Shown: piece by piece, positions 63,165 to 64,000 of the stretch | How positions within the stretch are numbered: position 1 is the first letter of the stretch | Layout of the letters: each line of letters begins with the position of its first letter | Assembly (NCBI RefSeq): GCF_027596085.1 | Contig: NC_072452.1 | Location: 4,289,814-4,353,813, forward strand | Length of the DNA: 64,000 nt | Direction of reading: 5' to 3' | Source of the DNA: Anoplopoma fimbria | Lineage: Eukaryota; Chordata; Actinopteri; Perciformes; Anoplopomatidae | The notes under the pieces: generated by a model | Seen by the model: only the letters and a program-made list of their open reading frames with translations | Database searches by the model: none | What the model was told of the DNA's origin: nothing | Program-made: the position numbers and the translations under genes

Positions 63165-64000
63165 ACACCCACACACAGAGTTGGCAAAACCATTACTTAG
63201 AGAGGTACCTGACAGTTTAAGTTAAAACTAGAAAAGACTGGGATCTGCATCGTACAAACAAATGTACTAAAGTTTTACCACACACGTGTTTTAATCACAT
63301 ACACACAGGTGTGAATGATGCTCACAGAATTACACTGATAAAACAAATATCTTTGCATACTATATATGGTGCATTAACGCTGCATTAATCAATAATTTTG
63401 TATTAGAAATAAGTCAAATGAATATGTGATGAACCCACAGAGAATTATAATTCGACTTTGCAGTATCCCTCAGCTTGATGGAGATTTCAGCGTCATTCAG
63501 AGAATGAAATTAGTAACTAGCTCGAGAACATGGTGGAGCATTTGAAAGCATAACAGTCTGATATATTTCCTGAGGAGGTGGAGACCAAAACGGAGCTGTA
63601 GAAAATTGAATCTTGGACTAACATTTGTCAGGATGCGAGAAACAAAACTCCAAATGAATGTTCTGTGGCTCCCTAACTGCTGGATGTGTAACTAAGCAAC
63701 TATTAGCTATAACAACTTTATGAATTGATAATATGTTGTGTTTACATCTTGACACGTTGCGTCTACGTGATTAAAAGGTAAATTGGTTTTACAGGCTTAG
63801 ACCACTTGAAAAGAGCACATGAAGTCTTGAAAAACTGCAGACTTTACTAAAGGATGATACTCAGACGGTTCTGTGTAACAAACCACATGGCAGGTTGGTT
63901 AAGAAGCTTCCACGACGTTACAAAAACTCTAACTCAAACTCGGATGACAAAAATAAATCCACTTCTCAAATCAATACAAAACAATCAATAGGGATGCACC
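63163..64000. other. AT-rich intron to the window end
   Basis: No exon, repeat family or array recognised. Confidence 0.4.

Overview
The window looks like teleost fish intron. The signs are L2-type LINE tails ending in TGTAA repeats, tRNA-derived SINEs that share such a tail, Tc1-like and hAT-like transposon remnants, TTAA-flanked MITEs, and at least 22 AC/GT microsatellite arrays of 20 bp or more. Bacterial features (operons, ribosome binding sites, CRISPR arrays) are absent. All calls rest on reading the sequence and on memory of the families; no database was searched.

One protein-coding exon can be supported, at 38190-38301 on the + strand. It has a 3' splice site, an ATG, a hydrophobic signal peptide, a short Ser-Lys-Arg-Asn-Ser-containing segment, and a phase-1 5' splice site. 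Start position, phase and the SKRNS motif fit the first coding exon of an interleukin-1-receptor-accessory-protein-like gene, most like IL1RAPL2. Those genes have very large 5' introns, so about 38 kb upstream and 26 kb downstream without another recognisable exon is expected.

Layout. 1-16.4 kb: intron with a GTTAGG-type dispersed repeat (2.4-3.0 kb), a 1.2 kb degenerate TGACT-rich minisatellite carrying a SINE-like insertion (3.9-5.1 kb), a Tc1-like terminus and an L2 reverse-transcriptase fragment (8.8-9.2 kb). 16.4-20.8 kb: the densest transposon cluster, with two solo LTRs in opposite orientation, a SINE, an element with 111-bp near-perfect inverted termini, and an L2 3' end. 20.8-38 kb: microsatellites, a Tc1 transposase relic, a hAT-like MITE with a perfect 8-bp target duplication, and a LINE fragment. 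38.2 kb: the exon. 39.5-48 kb: TTAA-type MITE, full SINE, fold-back element and long AC arrays. 52.3-57 kb: LINE fragment, polypurine tract and more GTTAGG-type copies. 58.1-59.4 kb: a transposon nested in a tRNA-like SINE head, nested in a TTAA-flanked MITE. 59.4-64 kb: intron with the longest AC array (106 bp).

The remaining open frames are repeat-encoded (Cys-Val or His-Thr runs from AC/GT arrays) or short and unsupported.
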